A stretch of DNA of 64,000 nt from Candidatus Brachythrix odensensis (GCA_016714465.1 JADKDT010000011.1:51072-115071); one strand, 5' to 3'; shown: positions 1-9,795, counted from the first letter of the stretch. Notes: a model not told the origin generated them from the letters alone. Made by a program: numbers and translations.

Positions 1-1
1 G

Positions 2-79
2 ACCTGGTGGTGGGCGTTGCGCCAGAATGGGATCGAGGATAAGGTCTACGGCGCCGGCCGGCTGCTGCGGGAGTTTTGA
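2..79 (+). CDS. C-terminal fragment of an unknown protein
   Basis: An open frame enters from the left edge and stops at 77-79. Its last residues read KVYGAGRLLREF, preceded by a Trp-rich stretch (TWWWALRQNG). The composition looks like real protein, and the stop is followed directly by the first intergenic hairpin. Only about 25 residues are visible, so no function can be given. Confidence 0.45.
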   Translation, partial: TWWWALRQNGIEDKVYGAGRLLREF

Positions 80-90
80 TACGCGACGAG

Positions 91-153
91 AAGGTATTGG
101 AGAGATCGCATGCCCCGCGCGAAGCGCGGGGCATGCGATCTCTCCAACACCTT
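91..153. repeat. Long intergenic hairpin, family a, copy 1
   Basis: A 30-base arm, a GAA loop and a matching 30-base arm with one mismatch. The inner core is CCCCGCGCGAAGCGCGGGG. It lies between the end of the plus-strand fragment and the end of the minus-strand monooxygenase, so here it could act as a bidirectional terminator. Other family members lie upstream of genes, so termination is not the whole explanation. Confidence 0.85.
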
Positions 154-165
154 TTAGGGCGGCGT

Positions 166-1353
166 CTAGATGCGCGCGTCCAGCATTGACGCGCGGAGGA
201 GATGGGCGCGGTGGCGGGCGGGGTCGGCGGCTTCTGCCCGCAAGGCCGCATTGCGGCTCAGGCGCTCGCCCAGGTCGCGGGCGTTCATCCAGCGCGAGTT
301 CTGGTCAGTGACTTGCTGCACGAGTTCGAGCGCCACCCGCCGTCGCTCGGTGGCGTAGGCATCAAGCAAGGCGTCGGCATCGCCGCCCTCGGCGATGGCG
401 CCGAATGCGCCGGCCAAGGCATGCGCGTCGTGGATGCCGCTGTTCATCCCCATCCCGCCTGTTGGATTGTTGACGTGGGCGGCGTCGCCGGCCAGGACGA
501 CCCGCCCGCGCCGGAACGTGTCGGCCACCCGCCGATGCACGGTGTAGGTCGAGCGATGCAGGATCGGGACCGGCCCGGTCTGAATGCCGATCAGATGGGC
601 GAAACGGTTTTGGATGGCGTTGTCCGTTAACGCAAGGTCTTCGTCCTCATCTTCGGCCAGGCGGAACACCACCCGCACGACTTCCGGGAGTCGCATCAGG
701 ATCACCCACTCATGCGGGTCGAAGATGTAGCTGACCGGCCCCATGCCCGGGAAAATAGGTGTGAAGTCAAAACGTGTGGCGATCAGCAGGAAGCGATCGG
801 TGTAGGTCGCGCCGTCAAAGCTCAGCCCCAGACCTTTTCGCACCGCGCTGCGCGCGCCATCGGCCCCGAGGAGATACTCGCTGATCTCCGTGCGCGGCCC
901 GCCGGGCGTGGCGAAGGCCGCAACAACCCCATCCGGCCCCGCCTCAAAACCGGTCAGCGCATGCTCAAAGCGCACGTCGGCCAGGCCCGTGGCGCGCAAC
1001 GCTTCGAGCAGGATCGGCGTGACGGCGCTCTGCGGGCACTGGAGCCGAAAAGGGAAGGGCGTGTCGCCGGTGATCCGGGCGTACTCGAACTCGGCTACCC
1101 GGGTCCGCGTCTCACGTTCCCAGTACTGCAGACGGTCGACCCGGAAGCCTTTGGCGACGATGGCATCGGCGACGCCCCATTCGCGCAGCATCTCAAGCGT
1201 GGGCGGGTGCCAGGTGCTGGCGCGCGCCTCACTGCCGAGCCCGGGCTGGGCCTCGCGCACCCGCACCGCGAGGCCGCGGCGGGCCAGCGCCAGGGCGAGC
1301 GACAGGCCAACTGGCCCGGCGCCGGCGATGAGGATCGAGGGTAACTTGATCAT
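166..1353 (-). CDS. FAD-dependent monooxygenase (PHBH/UbiH-like)
   Basis: A 395-residue class A flavoprotein monooxygenase, expected to hydroxylate an aromatic or polyketide-like substrate using NAD(P)H and O2. The N-terminal GAGPVGLSLALALARRG (about 10-26) is the FAD-binding Rossmann motif. GADGARSAVR (about 163-172) is the DG motif, and GDAAHVNNPTGGMGMNSG (about 289-306) is the second FAD/ribityl motif with the usual GMGMNSG-type ending. Length matches the family (380-550). It stands alone on the minus strand, divergent from the sugar ABC operon; the gap between them holds a hairpin and the ABC promoter. The substrate cannot be inferred from context. Confidence 0.9.
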   Translation of the reverse strand: MIKLPSILIAGAGPVGLSLALALARRGLAVRVREAQPGLGSEARASTWHPPTLEMLREWGVADAIVAKGFRVDRLQYWERETRTRVAEFEYARITGDTPFPFRLQCPQSAVTPILLEALRATGLADVRFEHALTGFEAGPDGVVAAFATPGGPRTEISEYLLGADGARSAVRKGLGLSFDGATYTDRFLLIATRFDFTPIFPGMGPVSYIFDPHEWVILMRLPEVVRVVFRLAEDEDEDLALTDNAIQNRFAHLIGIQTGPVPILHRSTYTVHRRVADTFRRGRVVLAGDAAHVNNPTGGMGMNSGIHDAHALAGAFGAIAEGGDADALLDAYATERRRVALELVQQVTDQNSRWMNARDLGERLSRNAALRAEAADPARHRAHLLRASMLDARI

Positions 1354-1387
1354 GCTGATTCACACGAGCAGCTATTCTAAACATCCT

Positions 1388-1432
1388 GCGCGATCACCCT
1401 CCCCGCGCGAAGCGCGGGGAGGGTGATCGCGC
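1388..1432. repeat. Long intergenic hairpin, family a, copy 2
   Basis: Two perfect 21-base arms around a GAA loop, core CCCCGCGCGAAGCGCGGGG. It lies between two divergent genes (the monooxygenase starting at 1353 and the ABC operon starting at 1727), so it cannot be a transcription terminator for either. Confidence 0.85.
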
Positions 1433-1446
1433 CACCAACTGCCGGC

Positions 1447-1578
1447 TTACTAAACTGGTTGACAAAGATAGATTTTAGTGGTATAGATTGAGCTAATTCG
1501 GCGCCGGCCCACCAGTCTTTACGATCTGGGGCACGGCGCTCTTTCGTGCAGGGAGGTGGTTTATCGCTAGTTTAGTAA
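1447..1578 (+). promoter_or_regulatory. Sigma-70-like promoter with flanking inverted repeat (sugar ABC operon)
   Basis: TTGACA at 1459-1464 and TATAGA at 1482-1487 are separated by exactly 17 bases, a near-consensus promoter reading towards the binding-protein gene. TTACTAAACT (1447-1456), just upstream of the -35 box, has its exact reverse complement AGTTTAGTAA at 1569-1578 in the leader, 112 bases away. Such a pair could be two half-sites or two operators for a looping sugar repressor (LacI or ROK type). The promoter is strongly supported; the operator role is inference. Confidence 0.7.
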
Positions 1579-1726
1579 AACCTAACCCCATGTGCGTCAT
1601 GGATATGTGAGCAAAGCTACCACGAGGTGGCGCGGTCCGCAAGGTGAGCCTCGTCTCGTGCAGCTTCTCAGTTCCGTCTGGCCGCAAGGCCAGCATGTGT
1701 TCGAGAAACAAAAGAGGAAAGAGGAA

Positions 1727-3037
1727 ATGAACAAGAAGATTGCCCTTGGATCGCTGTTGCTCGTGAGCAGCCTGATCCTGTCGGCTTGCGGCGCTGCCGC
1801 GACGCCGACCGCCGTTCCCCCCAAGCCGACCGAAGCGGCGAAGCCGGCCGCCACCGCGGTCCCTGCGGCGACCGCCGTGCCCGCCAAGCCGACCGACGTC
1901 CCCAAGCCGACCGCTCCCCCGCCGACCGCCACGCCGAAGCCCGTCGAAGTGACCTTCTGGCATGCGTATGGCACCGGCAGCGCCGAGGAAGTTGCGATGG
2001 GCGAGCTGGTCAAGACAGCCGCCGCGTCGCCTGATCTGGCCGGGATCAAGATCAACGTGCTGCAGATCCCGTTCAACGATATCTTCAACAAGTACCGCAC
2101 GGACGTCGCCGCCGGCGGTGGCCCGAGCATGTTTATCGCGCCGAACGACAGCCTGGGCGATGACGCCCGCGGCAAGCTGATCGCCGACATCACCGACCTG
2201 GCCAAGGGCAAGTTGGAAGGCTATGGCAAGCTGGCCGTCGAAGGCATGAGCCTCGAGGGCAAGCTGTATGGCATCCCCGAGTCGCTCAAGGCCGTGGCCA
2301 TGTTCTACAACAAGGATCTGGTCAAGGAAGTGCCCAAGACCACCGACGACCTGCTGAAGGCCGTGCAGGGTGGCGCCAAGCTCAGCCTCTCGCTGGGTTG
2401 CTACCACCAGTGGGGCTTCTATAACGCCTTCGGCGCGAAGGTCTTCGATGACAAGTACGCGTTTGTCAACACGCCCGACAACCAGGCCAACCTGGCCGCC
2501 GCCTACAAGTACCTGAACGATTGGTGGGTGCTCGCCAAGAAGGCCGGCATCCCCAAGACCGACGGCGATGCCGCCGCCCCGTTCAAGGAAGGCAAGATTG
2601 GCGCGACATTCAACGGCAACTGGGCCCTGGGCGACTATCAGAAAGCCCTGGGTGACAAGCTCGGCGTGGCCGCGATTCCCGCCGGTCCGAAGGGCGTCGC
2701 CAACCCGCTCCTGGGTGTCGACGGCTTCTACTTCAACCCGAATAACAAGGCTGACACCGCGCAGGCCGCGCTGAAGGTTGCGCTGTTCCTGAGCAATGCC
2801 GCCAGCCAGAAGACGATGGCTGAGAAGGCCGGCCACGTGCCTGCCCGCGCCGGCATCACCTACAACAACCCGCTGGTCAAGGCGTTCGAGGACACCTTCG
2901 CCAACGCCGTTGTCCGCCCGCAGTCAGTCTCGATGGGCAAGTACTGGGGCAACTTCTGCGGCGACGGGGACATCTGGGACAAGGGTGTCGCCCCGGCCGA
3001 GTTCGTAAAGAAGGCCTTCGAAGGCGCCGTTAAGTAA
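1727..3037 (+). CDS. Extracellular sugar-binding lipoprotein of an ABC transporter
   Basis: A 436-residue solute-binding protein of the maltose/multiple-sugar type (SBP_bac_1). MNKKIALGSLLLVSSLILSA followed by Cys is a lipoprotein signal peptide with a lipobox. After it comes a Pro/Thr/Ala linker (about residues 25-65) typical of surface lipoproteins, then the binding domain starting VEVTFWHAYG. I chose the start at 1727 because it gives the signal peptide and is preceded by a purine-rich GAGGAAAGAGGAA. The gene is followed by a hairpin and two permease genes; no ATPase gene is present, as is usual when a shared MsmK/MalK-type ATPase is used. The sugar is unknown. Confidence 0.92.
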   Translation: MNKKIALGSLLLVSSLILSACGAAATPTAVPPKPTEAAKPAATAVPAATAVPAKPTDVPKPTAPPPTATPKPVEVTFWHAYGTGSAEEVAMGELVKTAAASPDLAGIKINVLQIPFNDIFNKYRTDVAAGGGPSMFIAPNDSLGDDARGKLIADITDLAKGKLEGYGKLAVEGMSLEGKLYGIPESLKAVAMFYNKDLVKEVPKTTDDLLKAVQGGAKLSLSLGCYHQWGFYNAFGAKVFDDKYAFVNTPDNQANLAAAYKYLNDWWVLAKKAGIPKTDGDAAAPFKEGKIGATFNGNWALGDYQKALGDKLGVAAIPAGPKGVANPLLGVDGFYFNPNNKADTAQAALKVALFLSNAASQKTMAEKAGHVPARAGITYNNPLVKAFEDTFANAVVRPQSVSMGKYWGNFCGDGDIWDKGVAPAEFVKKAFEGAVK

Positions 3038-3090
3038 GTTTGACGGGCGGCCGTCCCGCCGCGGCCGCCCGTTCCGTCTTTCAGGACGAG

Positions 3091-3132
3091 GCGCAAGGAG
3101 CGACAGAATTTCGATTCTGCCGCTCCTTGCGC
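3091..3132 (+). terminator. Intra-operon hairpin (attenuator or mRNA stabiliser)
   Basis: An almost perfect 18-bp stem (GCGCAAGGAGCG then CAGAAT, one A/C mismatch) with a TTCG tetraloop, between the binding-protein stop and the first permease start. There is no long U tract. A stem-loop after the binding-protein gene commonly limits read-through or protects the upstream mRNA, so that the binding protein is made in excess of the permeases. A second GC-rich inverted repeat (GGGCGGCC with GGCCGCCC) sits just upstream at about 3043-3072. Confidence 0.7.
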
Positions 3133-3166
3133 TATATTGACCCGATCCAATTCAAGAGCAGCGCAT

Positions 3167-4192
3167 ATGGCAACAACAACCCTCGGCGCGCGCAAGCCGA
3201 CCCCTCGGCGAACCAAGGCGAATCAGCAAAATTACGCCTACCTGTATCTGATCCCGGCCTTTCTGGTTATGGCGGTGATCGCTTTCTATCCGCTGGTCTA
3301 TCAATTTATTGTTTCGTTCACGGACTTCGCGACGAAGGACCTGCGGGGCGGCCTGCAGTCAGCGAATCTGAAGTTCATCGGTCTGCAGAACTACTCCGAT
3401 ATCGCGACCGGCGGCCTGCCGGTCCAGAACTTCGAGTTCTTCCGGGTGCTCGCCTTCGACTTCTGGTGGGCGATTTCAAACGTTGCGCTGCATGTGCCCG
3501 CCGGCGTGCTGATCGCCGTACTGCTCAACACGCAGGGCTTGTGGTTCAAGAAGATTTACCGGGCGATCTACATTCTTCCGGTGGTCTTCCCCGCTATCGT
3601 CGTCGCCACCGTGTGGCGAAACATCTTTGATTCGCAGTATGGGGCGATGAATCAGGCCCTGACCTCCATTGGACAGTTTTTCGGGGCGGTTGACCCCGTG
3701 CGGTTGCGCTGGCTCGAGGAATACTCCCAACCCATCCCGTTTCTATTCCCGGGTGTTCCGCTGGTGTGGGCCTACTACGCGATGATGATCGCGAACTTCT
3801 GGTTGGGCTGGCCGTTCATGTGCGTAGTTACGACCGGCGCGCTGCAATCCATCCCCAAGGAGTTGTATGAGGCGGCCGAGATCGACGGCGCGTCGGGGTC
3901 GCAGCAGTTCTGGAGCATTACGGTGCCCTTGCTTCGTCCGGCCATCGTCCCGGCCGCGGTGCTGGGCTTCAACACGACCTTCAACCTGTTCGGGCTGGTG
4001 TTCTTTATGACGGGCGGAGGTCCCGCCCGCGCGACCGAGCTGCTGGTGACTTTTGCCTATGACCTTGTGCGCAACCTGCGCCTGTATGGCCCAGCTGCGG
4101 CATTCTCGGTCATTATCTTTATCGTGTCGACGATCATCTTCCTGATCACCAATCGAATCACCCGGGCGACCGAGTCCTACGATGCGGCATAA
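3167..4192 (+). CDS. Sugar ABC transporter permease (MalF/UgpA-like)
   Basis: A 341-residue membrane protein with six predicted transmembrane helices, the first at YAYLYLIPAFLVMAVIAFYP. The EAA loop that contacts the ATPase reads EAAEIDGASGSQQF followed by WSITVPLLRP, matching the permease consensus. I chose the ATG at 3167 because the codons before it lie in the hairpin leader. It pairs with the following permease to form the membrane channel for the sugar captured by the upstream lipoprotein. Confidence 0.92.
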   Translation: MATTTLGARKPTPRRTKANQQNYAYLYLIPAFLVMAVIAFYPLVYQFIVSFTDFATKDLRGGLQSANLKFIGLQNYSDIATGGLPVQNFEFFRVLAFDFWWAISNVALHVPAGVLIAVLLNTQGLWFKKIYRAIYILPVVFPAIVVATVWRNIFDSQYGAMNQALTSIGQFFGAVDPVRLRWLEEYSQPIPFLFPGVPLVWAYYAMMIANFWLGWPFMCVVTTGALQSIPKELYEAAEIDGASGSQQFWSITVPLLRPAIVPAAVLGFNTTFNLFGLVFFMTGGGPARATELLVTFAYDLVRNLRLYGPAAAFSVIIFIVSTIIFLITNRITRATESYDAA

Positions 4193-4195
4193 ATC

Positions 4196-5149
4196 ATGGT
4201 GACAACAACTTCAAACCCCGTGAAGCGCCTGCTGCGCATGAACACGTCCAACGAGAAGGGCGGGCGCGCTCTGTCGTTGGGCCGCCAGCTTTTCCTGCAG
4301 CTTCTGTGTATCCTGATCGGACTCACGGTGATGTTCCCGATCATGTACATTGTCACGTTGTCGTTGAGCTCGAGCGACTCGCGGCCATCGGCGCTCAACC
4401 TGATCCCGACTGAGTTCTCCACGGTGGGCTTCCAGAAGGTCCTGGACCAGCCCACGGCCAACCCGGTGACGTTTGCCGAACTGCTGCGGAATAGCCTGGC
4501 CCTGTCCCTGGGCGTGGCGTCGGCGGCGTTGCTGATCGCGGTCTCGGCCGCGTATGCGTTTGCGCGCTTCAAGTTCGCCGGCCGGCAGTTCCTGATGATG
4601 GCGGTCTTCTTCGTCATTCTCATGCCCGGCGTGGGTCTGAGCCTGCCGCTGTATCTGCTCTTCAATGGCGTCAGCATCGTTGATCCCGAATCTGGGCGGG
4701 TGGTTTTCAACCTGCGCAACTCGCTGGTCGGGGTAGGCATCGCGATGATCTCGGGCGCGCTCCCGTTTGCGATCTGGAACTTGAAGGGTTATCTCGACAC
4801 GATCCCGAAAGAGCTGGAGGAAGCGGCGACCATCGATGGCGCCTCGTTTAACCGGATCTTCTTTCAGATTGTGATCCCGTTGGCGGCGCCAGCCCTGGCG
4901 GTGACTTTCTTTCTGAGCTTCATGGGCAACTGGCAGGAATTTGCGCTGTCGTGGCTGTTCCTGTCCAACCCGGGCGACTACACCCTGGCCATGACGCTCT
5001 ACAACATGACTGGCCAGTACGCCACGCAAATCCCATGGAATCGCTTCAGCGCGATGGCCATCATCGTCGCTGCGCCGGTGGCGCTGATCTATATTGCGCT
5101 GCAGAAGCAGATCGTGGGCGGCCTGACTCTGGGTGGTGTGAAGGGCTAA
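4196..5149 (+). CDS. Sugar ABC transporter permease (MalG-like)
   Basis: A 317-residue inner-membrane permease of the MalG/UgpE type. Six helices can be drawn, and the cytoplasmic EAA motif is EEAATIDGASFNRI followed by FFQIVIPLAAP. It starts three bases after the previous stop, so translation is probably coupled. It is the last gene of the operon; a long hairpin follows 15 bases after its stop. Confidence 0.92.
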   Translation: MVTTTSNPVKRLLRMNTSNEKGGRALSLGRQLFLQLLCILIGLTVMFPIMYIVTLSLSSSDSRPSALNLIPTEFSTVGFQKVLDQPTANPVTFAELLRNSLALSLGVASAALLIAVSAAYAFARFKFAGRQFLMMAVFFVILMPGVGLSLPLYLLFNGVSIVDPESGRVVFNLRNSLVGVGIAMISGALPFAIWNLKGYLDTIPKELEEAATIDGASFNRIFFQIVIPLAAPALAVTFFLSFMGNWQEFALSWLFLSNPGDYTLAMTLYNMTGQYATQIPWNRFSAMAIIVAAPVALIYIALQKQIVGGLTLGGVKG

Positions 5150-5163
5150 ACGTTCCGGATTAT

Positions 5164-5219
5164 CCGAAAGCGGCATCCCCCGCCCCGGCGTGCGCCGGGG
5201 CGGGGGATGCTGTTTTCGG
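5164..5219. repeat. Long intergenic hairpin, family a, copy 3
   Basis: The perfect inner stem GGCATCCCCCGCCCCGGCG pairs with its complement, and outer CCGAAA/TTTTCGG arms extend it. It sits between the end of the ABC operon and comEC, both on the plus strand, where it may terminate the operon. Confidence 0.85.
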
Positions 5220-5279
5220 ATGCTGTCAGCCAACTGTCAGGCGCAACATGCGGGCGGGGGCATATAACCGAGCGACGCC

Positions 5280-7539
5280 ATGTTTCGCGCTGCGCCGTTC
5301 GCCCTGATCGCGCCCGCCTTCGCCGCCGGGGTGTGGCTGACGACCCAGTTCCCCCTACCGATCTGGGTGCTGGTCGCCGCTTTGGTTGGCGCGCTCGCCG
5401 TCTGGCGCATGGGCGCGCGCGCGGCAGCCGCGCTGATTGGCCTGATCGCCCTCGGAGCGCTGCGCACGCTTCCGGCCCTCCCGCCCGCCCGGGCGGCTTC
5501 GTTGGGCGTGGCCGAGGGGCATAGCGTCGCCATCGACGGTGTGGTTGACGATGACCCGGATGCGCGGCCCGCCTTTACCTACCTGCGCATTCGCATCACC
5601 CGCATCCTGGCTGATCTCGAGGACGTGTCGGCCGACCGTTTTGCGGGGGCCTCGGCCCCCGACCTTTCAGGTGTCGTGCTCGTGCGCGCCGATCCGGGCA
5701 CGGCCTGGCGCTACGGCGACGCGGTCCGGGTGCTCGGCGTGCTGGAGGCCCCGCCCTTGCTCAGCGACTTCGACTATCGCGATTATCTCGCCCGCAAGGG
5801 GATCCTGGCCTGGATGCCGCGGACCGAGTCGTTGCAGCGGACGGGCCGGGATGTGGGCAACCCGCTCTACGCCGCGCTCATGGCTGCCCGATCGGCGCTG
5901 CGGCTGGCCTCGCAGCGCAGCATGCCCTCGCCCGAATCGGCCCTGTTGACAGGCATCCTGATTGGCGACGACAACGAGATCCCGCCCTTGATCCAGGAGG
6001 CATTCCGGCGAACCGGCACCTCGCACATCGTCGCAATTTCGGGCTTCAACGTCAGCATCGTCATCGCCCTGGTTGTGCCGGCGCTCAGCCGGCTGCTCAA
6101 TCCGCGCCGAGCGGCCATCGTCGCCATCCCGGCCATCCTGGCCTACACCGTCATGGTGGGCGGCTCGGCCTCGGTCGTGCGCGCGGCCGGGATGGCGTTG
6201 ATCGGGCTCGTTGGCCAGCTCCTGTGGCGGCGCGGTTTTACGGTGAATACGTTGTGCGCAGGCGCCGGGGCGATGCTGGCCGGCGATCCGCTCCTGCTCT
6301 TCGACGGCGGCTTCCAGCTCAGTTGCTCGGCCACTCTGGGGCTGGCCCTCTACTCGGATGCCTTCCAGCGCCGCGCGACGGCCTGGGTCGAGGCGCGCGT
6401 ATCGGAGGGCGCAGGGCGCCGGTTTGCGCTGTCCGCGGCCGAGCCGCTTCTTACCACCCTGGCCGCGCAGGTGACGACCCTCCCGCTCATCCTGGCGAAT
6501 TTTCATCAGGTCTCATTCGCCCTGCCGATCACCAACACCTTGGTGCTTCCGCTCCAGTCCGGGGCGATGATCCTGGGTCTGGCCGCGGCCGGGATCGGGC
6601 TGGTATCGACCGAGCTTGCGCGCTGGGTGGCCCTCCCGGCCTATGCCCTACTGACGGCCACGCTGCGAGTGGTCGAGGCGACTTCACAGCTGCCGTTTGC
6701 GGCCATCCCGGTCTTTGGGTTCGAGACGCCCGCGGCATTGGGCTACGTCCTCGGGGTCGGCGCGTTGAGCGTCGTCGGCGCGCAGCCGGTCGCGTTTCGC
6801 AAGCGCCTGCGCGCCTGGCTTGCCAAGGTCGCCCGCCCCGGCGCCATCACGCTGGCCGTCCTGATCGGGTTGATCGTCGGCGCGGTGACGTTGTTGCAAC
6901 GGCCGGATGGACGGCTGCACGTCACCCTGGCCGGCACGGGCGCCTATATTCAGACGCCCGAGGGACGCCAGGTTGTGTATTCCGGCGGAGGCGCGCTGCT
7001 GCCGGTGATCGGCCGGGCGATGCCGCTGTTCGACCGCGAGATCGATCTCTTCATCCTGCCCGACCGGACGGACAATGCGCGCGGGACCGCCCTGCCGTAT
7101 CTGCAGCGTTATCGGATCGGCGCGCTGGCTCAGCCACCGCCATCCGGGCAGGCCGACGAGCCAACCGAAATGCTCGAAGCGCGACACGCCGGCTGGGACG
7201 CGGATCGAGCTCGAGCCGGGGTTGACCCTTACCCTCGAGACGCGGGCGGGCGGCGGTCTTCGCGCGCGGCTCAGCCATGGCCCAACGGTCTTCGAATTGG
7301 CCGGCTCGGGCGACCTGACCGATGGCGCGTTGACGCCGAACGCCATCGTCTTTGCCGCGGGCCGGGCGCGGGATGCTGCGCCGATCCTGACGGCCGAGCC
7401 TCCGCGCTGGCTGGTCTGGGCCGATGCGGGCGCCCCGCCGATCTCCGGTATCCCGGCCGCATTCCGGGCCATCCGCCTGCGCGACGCGGGGGTGGTTGAA
7501 TTCGTGAGTGATGGGAAGACGGTCGTGCGCGTGCGGTAG
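5280..7539 (+). CDS. comEC: ComEC/Rec2-family DNA uptake channel, with a frameshift
   Basis: An integral membrane protein of the ComEC/Rec2 family, which moves single-stranded DNA across the membrane during natural transformation. The N-terminal region carries the ComEC_N soluble domain (about 50-180). The central competence domain follows, with the hallmark sequences SALLTGILIGDD, SHIVAISGFNVSIV and GGFQLSCSATLGLALYS. The C-terminal beta-lactamase-like part is short. The first frame goes out of register at about 7190 (after EARHAG). The continuation GTRIELEPGLTLTLETRAGGG is in the next frame, which runs to the stop at 7539. Removing one G from the GGG run near 7190 restores a protein of about 752 residues, so an assembly error is likely. 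Stands alone. Confidence 0.85.
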
Positions 7540-7544
7540 TTGTT

Positions 7545-7591
7545 CGGGAATCGATATCCCCGGCGTAGCCAGGGATATCGATCATTGTCCC
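7545..7591. repeat. Intergenic hairpin, family a, copy 4 (imperfect)
   Basis: ATCGATATCCC pairs with GGGATATCGAT around CGGCGTAGCCA. The outer GGGA/TGTCCC arms are weaker. It lies just after the comEC stop and before the next plus-strand gene, and is less perfect than the other members. Confidence 0.7.
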
Positions 7592-7625
7592 AAGCTGCTT
7601 ACGCGCCGCCGCTATCATCCCCGCT

Positions 7626-9023
7626 GTGCGCGCCTCATCTCAATTGCTGGCCCTCATGCCTGAGCCTGATCCCACCGCCCTGGCCGAGACCCTGGTGGCC
7701 TTCGCCAACAGTGACGGCGGGACGATCGTGCTGGGCTTCACCGAGGCGGGCCACTCCATCGGGCGGATCATGCCCGAGGATGTCGAGAACGCCCTGCGGG
7801 CCGCGGCGGCCCGGACCGTGCCGCCGGTGCGCGCCTCGATCGAATCGGCCGACACGGCCGGGAGCGCCGCGCCCGTGATCCGCGTCCCGCGCAGCGCGGA
7901 TCTGCATGCGCTAAACGACGGGCGTGTGCTGGTCCGGGTCGGCGGTGATAATCGGGCGTTGGGCGGCGAGGAGATCCGACATCTGGCCAACAGCAAGTCG
8001 GTCGGCGATTTCGAAGCCGAGACCGTGGCCGGGGCCAGCGTCGAGGACCTTGATCCGCAGATCATCGACGAATACATCGAGAAGCGCGAGGCCCGCATGC
8101 GGCGCAAGCTCAGCAGCACCCGGGAGCAGTTGCTCAAGGAAGTCGGCGCCCTTGATGCGCGCAGCCGCCCGACCGTGACCGGGGTGCTGCTGTTTGGGCG
8201 CAATCCGCAGGCTTTTCTGCCCCACAGCGGGGTGGTCTTTGTCAAATTTCCCGGGGTCGAAGCGCGCAGCGAGGAAGGCCGGGTGGGTTATGGCCGGCGC
8301 GAGGAGATCGGCGGCCCGCTCGCCCGGATCGTCGAGAACACCTGGCGCATCGTCTACGAGGAGATGCGGGTTGGCGCGGTCGTGAAGGGCCTCGAGCGCC
8401 AGGAAGTGATGGAGTATCCCGAGACGGCTGTGCGCGAAGCGCTGGTCAACGCGGTCGCCCATCGTGACTACCGGCTCAAGGGGCGGCGGATCGAGATTCG
8501 CAAGTTCGCCGACCGGATGGAGATCACCTCGCCGGGCGGGCTGGCCGGTTATATCACCCTGGACAACATCATCGAGGAGCATTTTTCGCGCAACCCGCGC
8601 ATGGTCCAGGGCCTGCTGCAGTGGGGCTACATCGAAGAGCTTGGCTTTGGGATCGATCGGATGATCGAGGACTTGACCACGGCCGGCCACCCGCAGCCGA
8701 AGTTCACCGCCACGGCCTATGGCTTCACAGTGGCGATGTCCAACCATCGCGATCGACGCCCAAGCGTCGTTGTCACCCCGGCGCCGGTGGCCGGGACGGG
8801 CGGCTCGGTCCGCACGGCCAACACCCAGGCGGTCATCAACGAGCGCCAGGCCAGGGCTCTGACCTACATGCGCGACCACGGGCGGATTACCAACCGCGAC
8901 TACCAGGCCCTGTGCCCCGATGTGACGCCTGAGACGCTCCGCTCCGACCTGGTCGACCTGGTCGAGAAGAACGTGGCCATGCGGGTGGGCGAGAAGAAAG
9001 GCACCTACTACATCCTGAAGTAA
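7626..9023 (+). CDS. AlbA_2 (Schlafen-like) ATP-binding regulator, RecG-C-like
   Basis: A 465-residue protein of the family annotated as 'ATP-binding protein' or 'putative DNA-binding protein' with an N-terminal AlbA_2/SLFN domain. The AlbA_2 signature is ETLVAFANSDGGTIVLGF (about 20-37). The central HATPase_c_4 block is AVREALVNAVAHRDYRLKG, followed by RMEITSPGGL. The C-terminus (from about residue 405) resembles a winged helix: NERQARALTYMRDHGRITN, then a second helix. Such proteins occur as transcription regulators and in defence islands; nothing nearby specifies which. The start is a GTG at 7626, chosen because the AlbA_2 domain begins soon after it; an internal ATG at 7656 is possible. 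Confidence 0.8.
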   Translation: MRASSQLLALMPEPDPTALAETLVAFANSDGGTIVLGFTEAGHSIGRIMPEDVENALRAAAARTVPPVRASIESADTAGSAAPVIRVPRSADLHALNDGRVLVRVGGDNRALGGEEIRHLANSKSVGDFEAETVAGASVEDLDPQIIDEYIEKREARMRRKLSSTREQLLKEVGALDARSRPTVTGVLLFGRNPQAFLPHSGVVFVKFPGVEARSEEGRVGYGRREEIGGPLARIVENTWRIVYEEMRVGAVVKGLERQEVMEYPETAVREALVNAVAHRDYRLKGRRIEIRKFADRMEITSPGGLAGYITLDNIIEEHFSRNPRMVQGLLQWGYIEELGFGIDRMIEDLTTAGHPQPKFTATAYGFTVAMSNHRDRRPSVVVTPAPVAGTGGSVRTANTQAVINERQARALTYMRDHGRITNRDYQALCPDVTPETLRSDLVDLVEKNVAMRVGEKKGTYYILK

Positions 9024-9029
9024 TCCCGC

Positions 9030-9759
9030 ATGCGCTATACCGCCAACGTCCAGGTCCGCAGCTATGAAGTCGGCGCGGATGGACTCCTCCACCACGCCCA
9101 TATCGCGCTTTGTGCTGCACGCGGGCAACCTCGTCACCAACGCTTTGGGCATGGGCGCGGCCTGGTACGAGTCAGAGGGGACTTTTTTCGTTGTGCGCGG
9201 CCTGCATCTCGAGTTCGAGTCGGGCGCGCGCGAGGATGAGACGCTGACCCTGACGACCTGGCTGAGCAGCGCCCGGCGCGTGCGCGGGCATCGCGAAGTC
9301 GCCCTGGCCTCGGCGGTCGATGGTCGGGCGATTGCCAACGCCCAGCTTGACTGGGTGTATGTCGACCGGGCCACGCTGGGACCGGCCCGCATGCCGGCCG
9401 ACATGGTCGAGCGACTGAAGCTCGAGGACGCGCACGCCTGCCGCGAGACCTGGGCCCCTGGGCAGCCCACGGGCGACGCCCGCGAAGCGCTGCGCGCCGC
9501 CCAGCACCACGAGCTCGACCAGTTACAGCATTTGAACAGCGCGGTATATGTCGAATGGTTTGAGCAGGCCTGGTGCGAGGCGACTGGGCGGCTGCCGGCC
9601 GACATCCGCGGACATCAACTCGAGTATCTGCGTCAGGTGATGTTGGGCGAGCTCATGCGGATCGTCACCCAGGCGACGGATTCGGGCGTGTGGTCGCAGG
9701 AGATCCGCCACGCGGACACGGGCGAGCTGCGGGCGCGGAATTGGCTGATGGCGCGGTAG
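9030..9759 (+). CDS. Acyl-ACP/acyl-CoA thioesterase (double hotdog), with a frameshift
   Basis: About 242 residues after correcting one shift. The first frame gives MRYTANVQVRSYEVGADGLL then HHAH, the start of the first hotdog domain. The next frame continues SRFVLHAGNLVTNALGMGAA then WYESEGTFFVVRGLHLEF, and ends with the second hotdog domain, whose signature is HHELDQLQHLNSAVYVEWFE. This is the FatA/YbgC-like thioesterase pattern, hydrolysing fatty acyl thioesters in the cytoplasm. The shift lies at about 9098-9104 and is repaired by removing one base. The start is 6 bases after the upstream stop, so the two genes may be co-transcribed. Confidence 0.75.
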
Positions 9760-9795
9760 TGTATTTGGCGGAGGCGACCCCACCCCGGCGTAGCC

